From Dactylosporangium aurantiacum (GTDB lineage: Bacteria; Actinomycetota; Actinomycetes; Mycobacteriales; Micromonosporaceae): DNA of 64,000 nt. The notes under the pieces were generated by a model. It was not told the DNA's origin and did no database searches. It saw only the letters and a list, made by a program, of their open reading frames with translations. The stretch spans positions 10,578 through 74,577 of the forward strand of contig NZ_JNYJ01000052.1 of NCBI RefSeq assembly GCF_000716715.1. Direction: 5' to 3'. Made by a program: the position numbers and the translations under genes. Of this stretch, positions 37,057 through 45,164 are shown one piece after another; position 1 is the stretch's first letter, and every line of letters starts with the position of its first letter.

Positions 37057-38570
37057 TGGCCCTGTCCCAGCGAGTACCCGGGGCGGCCGTCGAAGCTGTA
37101 CAGCCCTTCGGTCTTGACGAAGTCCAGGCCGGCCCGGTCGAGGCGGTGCAGCAGGTCGATGACGTGGCTGCGGCTGGCGCCGCCGGGCCATGCCGCGGTG
37201 AACCGGGCCCGCCAGTGGTCGGTGCAGAAGGTCTCCGGCAGGCCAGCGGGCCAGACCTTCACCCCACGGTTGGTGATCATCTGCAGCTTGAGCCAGGTCG
37301 CGTCGGTGGCGCGCTGCAGCAGCTCGGCCAGGTCGTCGGCGGTGACGTCGCGGTGGTGCAGGAACACGTCGACGCCGTCCATGGCCTTCGTCGCGGCGGC
37401 GGCGACGGGCCGGGCGGCGGGTGCCGCCTGCGGCGCCGACGAGCGCTGGTAGCTGACCGGGGTCAGCGTGGTGGGTTCCTGGCCGAGCCGCTGGATGACG
37501 GCGTCGGCGAACGCCGTCGTGCCCAGTGACGGGCCGCCCTCGGCGGCGATGTCGTAGGTGGCGGCGCCGGATTCGATCGCGGCGAGCCAGGCGTTGTGCA
37601 CCCGGGCCGCGATGTCGCCCTGACCGATGTGGGCCAGCATCATCACCGCCGCGAGGAGCAGCCCCGAGGGGTTGGCCAGGTCCTGGCCGGCGCGGCGGGG
37701 TGCCGAGCCGTGGATCGCCTCGAACATGGCGACCTCGTCGCCGATGTTGGCCGAGCCGGCCAGCCCGACGGAGCCGGCGATCTGGGCGGCGACGTCGGAG
37801 AGGATGTCGCCGTACAGGTTCAGGGTGACGATGACGTCGAACGTCTCGGGGGTGTCGGCGAGCTTCGCCGCGCCGATGTCGACGATCCAGTGCTCGGCGG
37901 TCAGGTCCGGGTAGTCGGCGGCGACCTCGTCGAAGACCTGGTGGAACAGCCCGTCGGTGAGCTTCATGATGTTGTCCTTGGTGAAGCAGGTGACCTTGCG
38001 ACGGCCGTTGCGGCGGGCGTACTCGAACGCGTAGCGGATCAGCCGCTCGCAGCCGGGCCGGCTGATCAGTTTCAGGCACTGCACCACGTCGTCGGTCTGC
38101 CGGTGCTCGATGCCGCCGTACAGGTCCTCCTCGTTCTCCCGGATGATCACCACGTCCATGCCGGGGTGCCGGGTCGGCACGAACGGCGCGTAGGCCACGC
38201 AGGGGCGAACGTTGGCGTACAGGCCGAGCGTCTTGCGGACCGTGACGTTGAGCGACTTGAACCCGCCGCCCTGCGGGGTGGTGATCGGCGCCTTGAGGAA
38301 CACCTTGGTGCGCCGCAGCGACTCCCACGCCGACGGCTCGATGCCTGCGGAGTGGCCGCGCTGGTACACCGCCTCGCCGATGTCGATGAACTCGGGGTCG
38401 ATCCGGGCGCCGGCCGCCCGCAGCACCCGCAGGGTGGCGTCCATGATCTCGGGGCCGATGCCGTCGCCGCGGGCCACCGTGATGGGCACCGCCTGCTCCG
38501 CGCCGCTGGTCGGGGCGTCGTCCTGCCGCCGCTGGAGCACGGTGCGGCCCGCGGTGGAGGTGTCCGTCAT
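37053..38570 (-). CDS. icd: isocitrate dehydrogenase, long (Thermus/Rickettsia-like) form
   Basis: 505 residues. Oxidative decarboxylation of isocitrate to 2-oxoglutarate in the TCA cycle. The N-terminal two thirds is the beta-decarboxylating dehydrogenase fold: VARGDGIGPEIMDATLRVL, substrate loop FKSLNVTVRKTLGLYANVRP, RENEEDLYGGIEH, and metal-binding NLYGDILSD. An extra C-terminal domain of about 130 residues (FLHHRDVTADDLAELLQRAT onward) follows a Pro/Ala linker, as in the Thermus-type enzymes. Most actinomycetes use the unrelated monomeric IDH, so this may be a second enzyme. The divergent promoter region carries a dyad also found before the MarR-like gene. Confidence 0.92.
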   Translation of the reverse strand: MTDTSTAGRTVLQRRQDDAPTSGAEQAVPITVARGDGIGPEIMDATLRVLRAAGARIDPEFIDIGEAVYQRGHSAGIEPSAWESLRRTKVFLKAPITTPQGGGFKSLNVTVRKTLGLYANVRPCVAYAPFVPTRHPGMDVVIIRENEEDLYGGIEHRQTDDVVQCLKLISRPGCERLIRYAFEYARRNGRRKVTCFTKDNIMKLTDGLFHQVFDEVAADYPDLTAEHWIVDIGAAKLADTPETFDVIVTLNLYGDILSDVAAQIAGSVGLAGSANIGDEVAMFEAIHGSAPRRAGQDLANPSGLLLAAVMMLAHIGQGDIAARVHNAWLAAIESGAATYDIAAEGGPSLGTTAFADAVIQRLGQEPTTLTPVSYQRSSAPQAAPAARPVAAAATKAMDGVDVFLHHRDVTADDLAELLQRATDATWLKLQMITNRGVKVWPAGLPETFCTDHWRARFTAAWPGGASRSHVIDLLHRLDRAGLDFVKTEGLYSFDGRPGYSLGQGQ

Positions 38571-38654
38571 CGCTGTCTCCTTCGCTGGTGTCGCCGTCCG
38601 GATCGGGCGGCGCGCTCAGCATGGCACGAAGCAGGAAACGTGTAAAGTGATACG

Positions 38655-38670
38655 CGATTTGTAATTCGTG
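38655..38670. promoter_or_regulatory. CGAT-N5-ATTCGTG element between icd and DUF6671 gene
   Basis: The sequence CGATTTGTAATTCGTG lies in the AT-rich divergent promoter region, inside a wider dyad ATACGCGA/TCGTGTAT (38650-38673, one mismatch). The same CGAT-N5-ATTCGTG pattern occurs at 39929-39944 before the small MarR-like regulator. That makes it a candidate binding site for that regulator. Confidence 0.5.
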
Positions 38671-38704
38671 TATTGTGCTGGGGGAGTCAGGTCGGGGAGG
38701 TTCG

Positions 38705-39574
38705 ATGGGCGGTGAGGACGGCGCCGGCACGCCGTACCGGGGTGCGGACATCACGTTCGGCACCAGGCACGGCAAGCAGCACCAGGCACGCGAGCCGTTC
38801 AGGCGCGTCCTCGGTGCCCGGGTGCACGCGCCCGCAGACCTGGACACCGACCAGTTCGGCACGTTCGCCGGAGAGGTGCCGCGCCGGCTCACCCCGCTGG
38901 ACGCGGCGCTGGCCAAGGCCCGCCTGGGGATGGCCGCGACCGGCCACCCGTTCGGGCTGGCCAGCGAGGGCAGCTACGGCCCCCTGCCGGGCGTCGGCCT
39001 CGACGGACACGAGGAGATCCTGGTGTTCGTCGACGGCGTGCACGGCTGGCACATCATCGAGGGGCAACGCAGCCTGGTCACGCCGTCCCCGCGGCGCCTC
39101 GTCGCCGGCCTCGCCGACCTGGCCGCCGAGCTGCCCGGCATGCGGTGGCCCGAGCAGGCCCTGATCGTGCGCCCGCACAACGACGCACCGGCCGTGCTGC
39201 CGCCGCTCGCCAAGGGGATCACCGACCTCGACCGTCTTCGCGCGGCGATCGCGACCGCCGTGCGCCGGTCACCGGTCGGGCTCGCCGCCGTCGAGCCGGA
39301 CCTGCGCGCGCAGCACAACCCGACCAGGCGGACGGTCCTGGCGGCGCTCGCCCAGCGGATGGCGCGCCGGCTCGCCACCGCCTGCCCCGCCTGTGCCAGC
39401 CCCGGCTACGGCCGCACCGCCGTCGAGCCGGGGCTGCCGTGCGCCGCGTGCCGCCTGCCCACGGACCTGCCGCGGGCCGACATCCACGGCTGCGCCGCCT
39501 GCGGGCGCCGCGACGTCGTCACCCGGCCCCACGTCACCGCGGATCCGGGAGCGTGCCTGCACTGCAACCCGTGA
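38705..39574 (+). CDS. DUF6671 family protein
   Basis: 289 residues from the ATG at 38705, which follows GGGGAGG. The N-terminal two thirds matches the DUF6671 pattern: YRGADITFGTRHGKQHQ, DTDQFGTFAGEVPRR, then ALAKARLGMAATGHPFGLAS. The C-terminus has a zinc-ribbon-like set of CxxC pairs (CPACAS, CAACRL, CAACGRRD, CLHC). Function is unknown; a nucleic-acid or metal role is possible from the Cys pairs. It is divergent from icd and shares its promoter region. Confidence 0.85.
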   Translation: MGGEDGAGTPYRGADITFGTRHGKQHQAREPFRRVLGARVHAPADLDTDQFGTFAGEVPRRLTPLDAALAKARLGMAATGHPFGLASEGSYGPLPGVGLDGHEEILVFVDGVHGWHIIEGQRSLVTPSPRRLVAGLADLAAELPGMRWPEQALIVRPHNDAPAVLPPLAKGITDLDRLRAAIATAVRRSPVGLAAVEPDLRAQHNPTRRTVLAALAQRMARRLATACPACASPGYGRTAVEPGLPCAACRLPTDLPRADIHGCAACGRRDVVTRPHVTADPGACLHCNP

Positions 39575-39616
39575 CGCCGACCCGGGACGCTGCCGGCCCG
39601 CGCCGCGGCCGGTCGG

Positions 39617-39916
39617 TCAGCGTTCGGGGGCGAAGATGTCGATCAGCTCGCCGATGACGTGGTCCCGTTCGGCGGGATGGCGGAACGGGATGTCCCGGTT
39701 CAGGGAGTACCGGTTGCGCCGCCCCACCCGGGTGCGCGTCAGGTAGCCCGCCGACTCCAGGTCGGCCACGATGCTCTGCGCCGCCCGCTCGGTGATCCCG
39801 ATCATGTCGGCCACGTCACGCAGTCGCGCCTCCGGGTCGCGGGCCAGCGCCAACAGCACGTGGCCGTGGTTGCTCAGGAAGGTCCACGCGGGCCTGGCAT
39901 CCACAGCAACGTCCAT
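39617..39916 (-). CDS. small MarR-like winged-helix regulator
   Basis: 99 residues, little more than a winged helix: SNHGHVLLALARDPEARLRD, recognition helix IGITERAAQSIVADLESAGY, wing LTRTRVGRRNRYSLNRD. It is convergent with the DUF6671 gene. It lacks the long dimerisation helices of full MarR proteins, so it may dimerise through its short ends. A CGAT-N5-ATTCGTG element 12 nt upstream of the start is shared with the icd/DUF6671 promoter region, suggesting autoregulation and control of that pair. Confidence 0.88.
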   Translation of the reverse strand: MDVAVDARPAWTFLSNHGHVLLALARDPEARLRDVADMIGITERAAQSIVADLESAGYLTRTRVGRRNRYSLNRDIPFRHPAERDHVIGELIDIFAPER

Positions 39917-39928
39917 GCACGAAGCATA

Positions 39929-39944
39929 CGATGCCCGATTCGTG
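39929..39944. promoter_or_regulatory. CGAT-N5-ATTCGTG element before the MarR-like gene
   Basis: CGATGCCCGATTCGTG, inside CACGAA...TTCGTG symmetry, just upstream of the regulator's start. It matches the element at 38655-38670 in both sequence and spacing. Confidence 0.5.
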
Positions 39945-39985
39945 AAACACGGGGCATCCCTGCGTGACGACGCCGTGGCGGCGGC

Positions 39986-41131
39986 TCACGCGGTGTCGGC
40001 CGGCAGCGTCGCGACGGCGACCCCCTGCGCGAATGCCCAGGCGAGGGCGTCGCGCAGGGCGGGGACCGGCAGCGGGCGCCGACGGGTCACGGTGACCGCG
40101 CAGACCGCCCGGACGTTCGCCAGCGGGAACTCGTGCCGCAGCGCGGCGATCTCGGCGGCGACCCGATGCGCGAGCTCGATGACCTCGGCCTCGGTGCGCG
40201 ACGGCATCACCAGCAGGTACTCGTCGCCGTCCAGGCGCACGCTGCGGTCACTGGGCCGCCTGGCCTGCTGCAGGATGCGCAGCACACCGACCGTCTCGGG
40301 TCCGACACCCCGACGGCCGGCGCGCTGCAGCCCGCCGGTGGGCGACACGACCCGCACGGCGAGCAGCGCCACCGGCAGCGTCCCGGAGGCCGTGGTGCCG
40401 GTCGTGCCGAGCCAGCGCTGCACGGCCGGGGCGCCGAGGTCGTCGGTGTGCCCGTCACCGGCCGCGCGGGCCTCGTCCAGCCGGCGCCGGACGGTCGAAG
40501 CGTCGGCCTGCTCCCGGTGCAGGCTGTCGATCAGGAACTGCACCGAGGCGTCGAGGCGGGACTCCCCGGGCGCGGCCGGCAGTTCACGGACCCGGTCGGT
40601 GACCGCGTCGAGGGCGGCGATCGCGGCCTCCGGCAGCGCGCCCGCGAGCGCCTTCTGCAGCCGTAGGGCCTCGTGCAGCGCGTCGTCGCGCCGGAAGCTC
40701 ACCCGGCCGTCGAACAGCCGCCCGCCCTCAAGGCTCTGCGCGGCGTCGTCGACCCGCTCCAGGTCGCGGGCGATCAGCACCGCACCGGTGCGCGGGGTGA
40801 GCACCACCACCGACCACTCACTGGCCAGGTCGTCGTGCTCGTCGAGCCTGGCGATCACGGGACCGCCGGGCGCGCCGCGGGGCCGCTCGCCGGTGCCGGC
40901 CGCTCCCTCGACCGGCCCGTCGACCAGCCCGACGACCGCGACGGCGCCGCGGGCGGCGATCCGCTCGTAGACGGCCCGTTCCCGCTCGTAGTACGGCCTG
41001 CGCTGGAACAGGGCGATGACCAGGGCGGGACCGTCCTCGGCCGGGGCCAGCGCCATGTGTTCGATGGCGTGCGACAGCACGATCAGGGTTCGTTTCGCCA
41101 GGCGGGTCCGCGGCTGGAGGAGATCCGGCAC
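39986..41131 (-). CDS. DICT-type sensory protein with degenerate GGDEF-like domain
   Basis: 381 residues from the GTG at 41131. The N-terminal part (RTLIVLSHAIEHMALAP, LVIALFQRRPYYERERAVYE) matches the DICT sensory domain found in diguanylate cyclases and two-component proteins. The middle is helical. The C-terminal 130 residues have SVRLDGDEYLLVMPSRTEA, where the GGDEF signature is LDGDEY, so cyclase activity is doubtful but GTP or c-di-GMP binding is possible. It is divergent from the MEDS-STAS gene. Upstream in-frame residues are Pro-rich and were excluded as leader. Confidence 0.75.
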   Translation of the reverse strand: MPDLLQPRTRLAKRTLIVLSHAIEHMALAPAEDGPALVIALFQRRPYYERERAVYERIAARGAVAVVGLVDGPVEGAAGTGERPRGAPGGPVIARLDEHDDLASEWSVVVLTPRTGAVLIARDLERVDDAAQSLEGGRLFDGRVSFRRDDALHEALRLQKALAGALPEAAIAALDAVTDRVRELPAAPGESRLDASVQFLIDSLHREQADASTVRRRLDEARAAGDGHTDDLGAPAVQRWLGTTGTTASGTLPVALLAVRVVSPTGGLQRAGRRGVGPETVGVLRILQQARRPSDRSVRLDGDEYLLVMPSRTEAEVIELAHRVAAEIAALRHEFPLANVRAVCAVTVTRRRPLPVPALRDALAWAFAQGVAVATLPADTA

Positions 41132-41304
41132 CTGCCGAGCGTAGAGCGTCGCGCGGGCCGCGGGGGACGTTGCGTCGATTGGGTTCGTCCCGGGCACGGC
41201 CGGCGGCCTCCACCCCCGCGAGGCGCCGGCCGTGGCGCATGTGTGGCACGCCGGCGGTTGCTCTACGGTGGCAGCAGCACACGGCAGAGAAGGGGGCGGC
41301 CGCG

Positions 41305-42168
41305 ATGGCGCAGGCGGACACGGTCGGGCAGGTGGCGACCGGCGACCACGCATGTCTGACGTTCTCCGACCCCGACGAACGGCTCGACCTGCTCGCCGCG
41401 TTCGTGGCCGAAGGACTCGACGCCGGGCACAAGGTCATGTGCTACACCGACGCGGTCGCGCCGGCCGACCTGACCGGCGCCTTCGTCCAGCGGTCCGTGG
41501 ACTGCCCGCCCGCGCTGCACCGCCAGCAGCTGCAGATCGCCGGCACCGAAAGCTCCTGGCTGGCCGGCGGGGCGCTGTCCGCGGCGAAGATGATCGACCT
41601 GCTCGCCCGGGAGGTCGACCGTGCCGCCCGGGACGGCTATGCCGGCCTACGGGTCACCGCGGACATGTCGTGGGCCGCCCGGCCCCTCGCCGCGGCCGAG
41701 GAGCTGATCGCGTTCGAGACCGGCGTGGCGACGCTGTTCGCCGATGGCCGGCTGACCGCGATCTGCCAGTACGACCGGGACGTGTTCGACCCGGTCACCC
41801 TGGCCTTCGCGGCCAAGACGCACGACCGGGCGGTCGCCGCGCAGGTCTACCACGAGGACGCGCTGCTGCGCATCTGCCGGCAGTACCGCCCGCCCGGTGT
41901 GCGCGCCGCCGGGGAGCTGGACTTCCGTCACCTGGAGCCACTGCAGCAGGCGGTGAGCGAAGCGGTCCGCCTCGACCAGCACCCCGAGATCAACCTGCGC
42001 CGGCTGCGGTACATCGACGCGGCCGCCGCGTCCGTGATCGTCCGGGCCGCGCTGAGCCTGCCGGACGGCCGCGTCATGACCGTGCTCGCCTCGCCGCTGG
42101 TGGCCAAGGTCCTCGCACTTTCGGGCACGGTTGACGCGACGACGCTGCGGGTAGTTGTGGCGCCATGA
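41305..42168 (+). CDS. MEDS-STAS anti-sigma factor antagonist-like protein
   Basis: 287 residues from the ATG at 41305 (AAGGGGG upstream). The N-terminal 180 residues form a MEDS (DcmR sensory) domain: GDHACLTFSDPDERLDLLAA, DAGHKVMCYTDAV, YAGLRVTADMSWAARP, CQYDRD. The C-terminal 90 residues look like a STAS domain (PEINLRRLRYIDAAAASVIV, then LALSGTVDATTLRVVV), the fold of anti-sigma antagonists. It overlaps the downstream RsbW-like kinase by ATGA, so sensor-antagonist and kinase are made together. A partner-switching role is likely. No sigma factor is adjacent. Confidence 0.85.
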   Translation: MAQADTVGQVATGDHACLTFSDPDERLDLLAAFVAEGLDAGHKVMCYTDAVAPADLTGAFVQRSVDCPPALHRQQLQIAGTESSWLAGGALSAAKMIDLLAREVDRAARDGYAGLRVTADMSWAARPLAAAEELIAFETGVATLFADGRLTAICQYDRDVFDPVTLAFAAKTHDRAVAAQVYHEDALLRICRQYRPPGVRAAGELDFRHLEPLQQAVSEAVRLDQHPEINLRRLRYIDAAAASVIVRAALSLPDGRVMTVLASPLVAKVLALSGTVDATTLRVVVAP

Positions 42169-42704
42169 CGGCTGCCGACGCCACCCCGGACCAGGCCGGG
42201 CCGTCCAACCCTGCCCCGACGGGTCCGGGCACGCGCGCCGTCACGGTGCGGCAGGGTCCGCCGTCTCGCGGCGAGCCGCAGCCCGCCCCGCGGCAGGCCG
42301 CCGGCGCCGAGCCGGTCTTCGACCTGGAGCAGGACTTCGACGAGCACAGCCTGTACCCGTTGCGCGCCGCGGTCACCGCCCACGCCGCCGCGTTCGGCGC
42401 CACCGAGGACGTCATCGACACCCTGCTCATCGTCACCGGCGAACTGGCCAGCAACGCCATCCTGCACGGCGGCGGCACCGGCCGGCTGTACCTGTGGCAC
42501 ACCCCGACCACCATCCTGTGCCGGATCAGCGACGACGGACCGGGCATCGCCGACCCGCACACCGTCGGCACCACCGAGGTGCCGCTCGCCGCCCCCAACG
42601 GCCGCGGCATGTGGATCGCCCGCCAGCTCTGCCGGCACGTCGACATCGTCAGCGACCCGACCGGCACCTCGATCACCGTCGCCATCGACCTGCGGCCGAG
42701 CTGA
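42165..42704 (+). CDS. RsbW-like ATP-binding protein (HATPase_c_2)
   Basis: 179 residues. A 45-residue Pro/Ala-rich start precedes the GHKL ATPase fold. The N-box is VTGELASNAILHGGG, and the ATP-lid motifs are ISDDGPGIADP and APNGRGMWIARQL. It should phosphorylate a STAS antagonist, or bind and hold a sigma factor. It is coupled by ATGA overlap to the MEDS-STAS gene. The extended N-terminus is disordered-looking and not usual for RsbW. Confidence 0.9.
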   Translation: MTAADATPDQAGPSNPAPTGPGTRAVTVRQGPPSRGEPQPAPRQAAGAEPVFDLEQDFDEHSLYPLRAAVTAHAAAFGATEDVIDTLLIVTGELASNAILHGGGTGRLYLWHTPTTILCRISDDGPGIADPHTVGTTEVPLAAPNGRGMWIARQLCRHVDIVSDPTGTSITVAIDLRPS

Positions 42705-42756
42705 ACGGGCCGGTGGCCGTGGCGGGCGGCCGGCCCGGTGGTCCGCGACGGGCCGG

Positions 42757-43599
42757 TCACAGGTAGGGCCGGCTGGCCGCCTCCACCGCGGCGAGGCGCT
42801 GTCCGGCGGCGGGGCCGAGCCGGTCGATGAGACCCGCGACGAGGGCCTCGAGCAGGGCCAGGGACGGCACGAAGCTGTCGTACAGCGACGGCGAGTCGAC
42901 CCGGCTGGGCAGCACGACGTCGGCGAGGCCGGAGATGGGGGAGAGCCACCGGTCGGTGCACAGGATGACGCGGGCGCCCTGCTGGGTCACGGTGCGGGCC
43001 AGGTCCAGCGTCGGCTGCTCGTAGCGGCGGTAGTCGAACAGCACGAACAGGTCGCGGCGTCCCACGTCGACGAGGGCGTCGACGCGCTGGACCGGGCCGG
43101 TGGGCAGCATGCGGCTGTTGCCGCGGATCTGCATGAGATGCAGCACGAGGTACTCGGCGAGCAGGGTGGAGAACCGGCCGCCGTGCGCGGTGACCCGCAG
43201 CTGCTGGTCGGCGAGCAGGCGCACGGCGTGGTCGAGCTCGGCGTCGGGCAGCTCGGTGAGGGTCTCGGCGACCGCCGTCGGCAGCACGGTGGCCGCCCGG
43301 GCGAGCGGTCCGTCGGCGGGTGCGTCGCTGCTGTACGCCGACAGCGGCGAGGTCTCGCGCTCGGCGAGCTCGTCGCGCAGGGCCCGCTGGAAGTCCGGGT
43401 AGCTGCCGAAGCCGAGGCGGGTCAGGAAGCGCAGCACCGTCGGGGCGCTCACCTCGGCGCGTTCGGCGAGGGCGGCGACGGTCTCGAGCCCGGCGGCGGG
43501 GTAGCCGGCGAGCAGGATCCTGCCGACCTTGCGCTCGGCTGGGCTGCATTCGCCCAGCCGAGCTCGGATGATGCCCGCGACACCGACGGTCTGCGTCAT
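42757..43599 (-). CDS. RpiR-family transcriptional regulator
   Basis: 280 residues. N-terminal HTH_6 domain: CSPAERKVGRILLAGYPAAG and the recognition part ALAERAEVSAPTVLRFLTRL with GFGSYPDFQRAL. The C-terminal SIS domain (about 120-250) includes TAHGGRFSTLLAEYLVLHL and FVLFDYRRYEQPTLDLA; SIS domains usually bind phosphosugars, but in several actinobacterial and proteobacterial loci they sense other metabolites. It starts 20 bp after the stop of the S51-PPC peptidase gene and is probably in its operon, so it would be controlled by the same promoter dyad. Probable regulator of the peptidase/transporter cluster. Confidence 0.93.
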   Translation of the reverse strand: MTQTVGVAGIIRARLGECSPAERKVGRILLAGYPAAGLETVAALAERAEVSAPTVLRFLTRLGFGSYPDFQRALRDELAERETSPLSAYSSDAPADGPLARAATVLPTAVAETLTELPDAELDHAVRLLADQQLRVTAHGGRFSTLLAEYLVLHLMQIRGNSRMLPTGPVQRVDALVDVGRRDLFVLFDYRRYEQPTLDLARTVTQQGARVILCTDRWLSPISGLADVVLPSRVDSPSLYDSFVPSLALLEALVAGLIDRLGPAAGQRLAAVEAASRPYL

Positions 43600-43619
43600 G
43601 GGATCAGCGTAGACAACGC

Positions 43620-45017
43620 TCAGGTCGTGGTGAGACCGCACGTGTAGTCGGCGGTGCCGGTGCCGCTGTACGCCTCGACGTCCAGGTACACGGTGGTGCT
43701 GGCGCCGCTGTTGGTGTACGTGACGGCTTCGTCGGCGCCGGCACCGTCGTTCACGGAGCGGGTCAACGTGCTGCCGCCGCTGCTGAGCAGGTAGATGTCG
43801 GCGTCGTAAGCGGTCGGGACGGCGCAGGTAACGGTGAGGGTGGCCCCGGCCGGGAGCGTGAGCCGGTAGTAGTCGCGGTCGCCGCTGGTGGCCAGGTCGC
43901 CGGTGACGGTCGCGGGGACGGTCACGGCGTTGGCGGCGCTGCGGCTGTTGTTCGGCTCGGTCTCGGTGAACGACGACGGTGTGCCGCCGCCGCCGCCGTC
44001 GCAGCCGGTCGTCGGGGTGCCGTTGTACAGGTTGGCGCCCGGCGTGCCGTTGGTGACGCTCCTGAGGTAGTAGCCGCAGGTGGGGCGGTTCTTGAAGTCG
44101 AAGGTGCCGCCCGGGACGATCCGCCAGATCTTGTAGTCGCTGTAGGTGAGGGGTTGGCCGGGGACGGCGCGTTCGGGGGTGTGGTCGCCGAGCACGACGT
44201 AGGCGTTCTGCCCGGCCAGGGTGGCCAGGCCGTTGCGGTCGATGACGAACGAGCCGCCCTCCTCGATGCCGACGCCCCAGGCCTTGCCGGCGCTGGTCCG
44301 GCCGTCGGCGATGGCGCGGGCGACGAAGGCCATGGTGCGGCCCATCCGGTCGCGGGTGACGAAGTGCGAGTCGTTGATGGTGTTGAGGTAGTTCGGCCAG
44401 CCGAACATGCCGGTGGTGAAGGTCATGGCCGCGTTGTACGGGTCGGCGAGGGCGGTGGCGGAGGTGGCGCTGCCGCCGCAGGCGTCGTAGACGATGTCGC
44501 TGTTGACGTGCAGGCCGGCGCTGCCGCCGCCGCTGCCGCCGCCCTTGGCGACCACCGACTCGACCGACGCCTCCAGCGCGGTGCCCTTCCAGGCGACGTA
44601 GCGGCACTGGTCGCCGCCGGCGAAGTAGACGAATTCGGCGTTGCGGATGTCGGTGTTGACCTGGGTGTTGTTGCCGTCCGCGGCGGCGGTGAGGGTCAGC
44701 GTGGTGCACGAGTTGACGCCGGCGAGGCCGATGATGACGTCGCACTCGGGGGTGGTGGAGCCGGAGCCGGCGATGACGACGACGTCGAGGGTGCCGGTGC
44801 CGCCGCGCACGGCGTTGAGGGCGCTGCTCATGGTGGCCGGCACGACGGCGCCGGAGCCGTTCATGACGAACGCCGGGCCGGACCAGGCGCTGCGGGCGAC
44901 GTCGGTGGCGCTGCCCTGCCGGACGCGGCTCACCGAGGCGTGCGCGGCGGTGGCCTGCAGGGGAACGAGGGCGGCGGTGGTCAGGACGATCGCGGTGGAG
45001 AGCCGGGCAAGGTGCAT
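43620..45017 (-). CDS. secreted S51 (cyanophycinase-like) peptidase with PPC domain
   Basis: 465 residues. Signal peptide to about residue 28 (MHLARLSTAIVLTTAALVPL, then ATAAHA). The S51 core has FAGGDQCRYV (132-141) and the nucleophile-type loop GGGSAGLHV with Ser166; the normal motif is GTSAGA, so the residue before Ser is Gly rather than Thr. Metal-free S51 enzymes hydrolyse beta-aspartyl-linked or Asp-containing peptides. After TPSSFTETEPNNS (about 365) comes a pre-peptidase C-terminal (PPC) beta-domain, common in secreted peptidases. It is divergent from a second S51 gene; the shared gap carries the TGAAAC-N4-GTTACA dyad. Confidence 0.88.
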   Translation of the reverse strand: MHLARLSTAIVLTTAALVPLQATAAHASVSRVRQGSATDVARSAWSGPAFVMNGSGAVVPATMSSALNAVRGGTGTLDVVVIAGSGSTTPECDVIIGLAGVNSCTTLTLTAAADGNNTQVNTDIRNAEFVYFAGGDQCRYVAWKGTALEASVESVVAKGGGSGGGSAGLHVNSDIVYDACGGSATSATALADPYNAAMTFTTGMFGWPNYLNTINDSHFVTRDRMGRTMAFVARAIADGRTSAGKAWGVGIEEGGSFVIDRNGLATLAGQNAYVVLGDHTPERAVPGQPLTYSDYKIWRIVPGGTFDFKNRPTCGYYLRSVTNGTPGANLYNGTPTTGCDGGGGGTPSSFTETEPNNSRSAANAVTVPATVTGDLATSGDRDYYRLTLPAGATLTVTCAVPTAYDADIYLLSSGGSTLTRSVNDGAGADEAVTYTNSGASTTVYLDVEAYSGTGTADYTCGLTTT

Positions 45018-45046
45018 GACGCCTCCGGTGGGAGTGGGTGGCAACC

Positions 45047-45062
45047 TGAAACGCACGTTACA
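45047..45062. promoter_or_regulatory. TGAAAC-N4-GTTACA dyad, candidate RpiR operator
   Basis: TGAAACGCACGTTACA, a 6-4-6 inverted repeat with one mismatch, 30 nt upstream of the S51-PPC start in an AT-rich divergent promoter region. It matches the perfect copy TGTAACGCCTGTTACA at 50349-50364. Further half-sites TGTTAA (45077) and TGTTAC (45095) lie toward the other S51 gene. Confidence 0.55.
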
Positions 45063-45164
45063 TATATTCCTCACAATGTTAAAGATGTGCTTGCTGTTAC
45101 ATCGGTGGGGATCGTAGGGTGACGGCACGCGGTCCGCCCTCTCCGGTTCGTCGGAGGAGCCACC

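Noticed and set aside
39986..41131. Active diguanylate cyclase
   Set aside because: The GGDEF signature is LDGDEY, and the usual flanking metal-binding pattern is not clear, so activity is not claimed.
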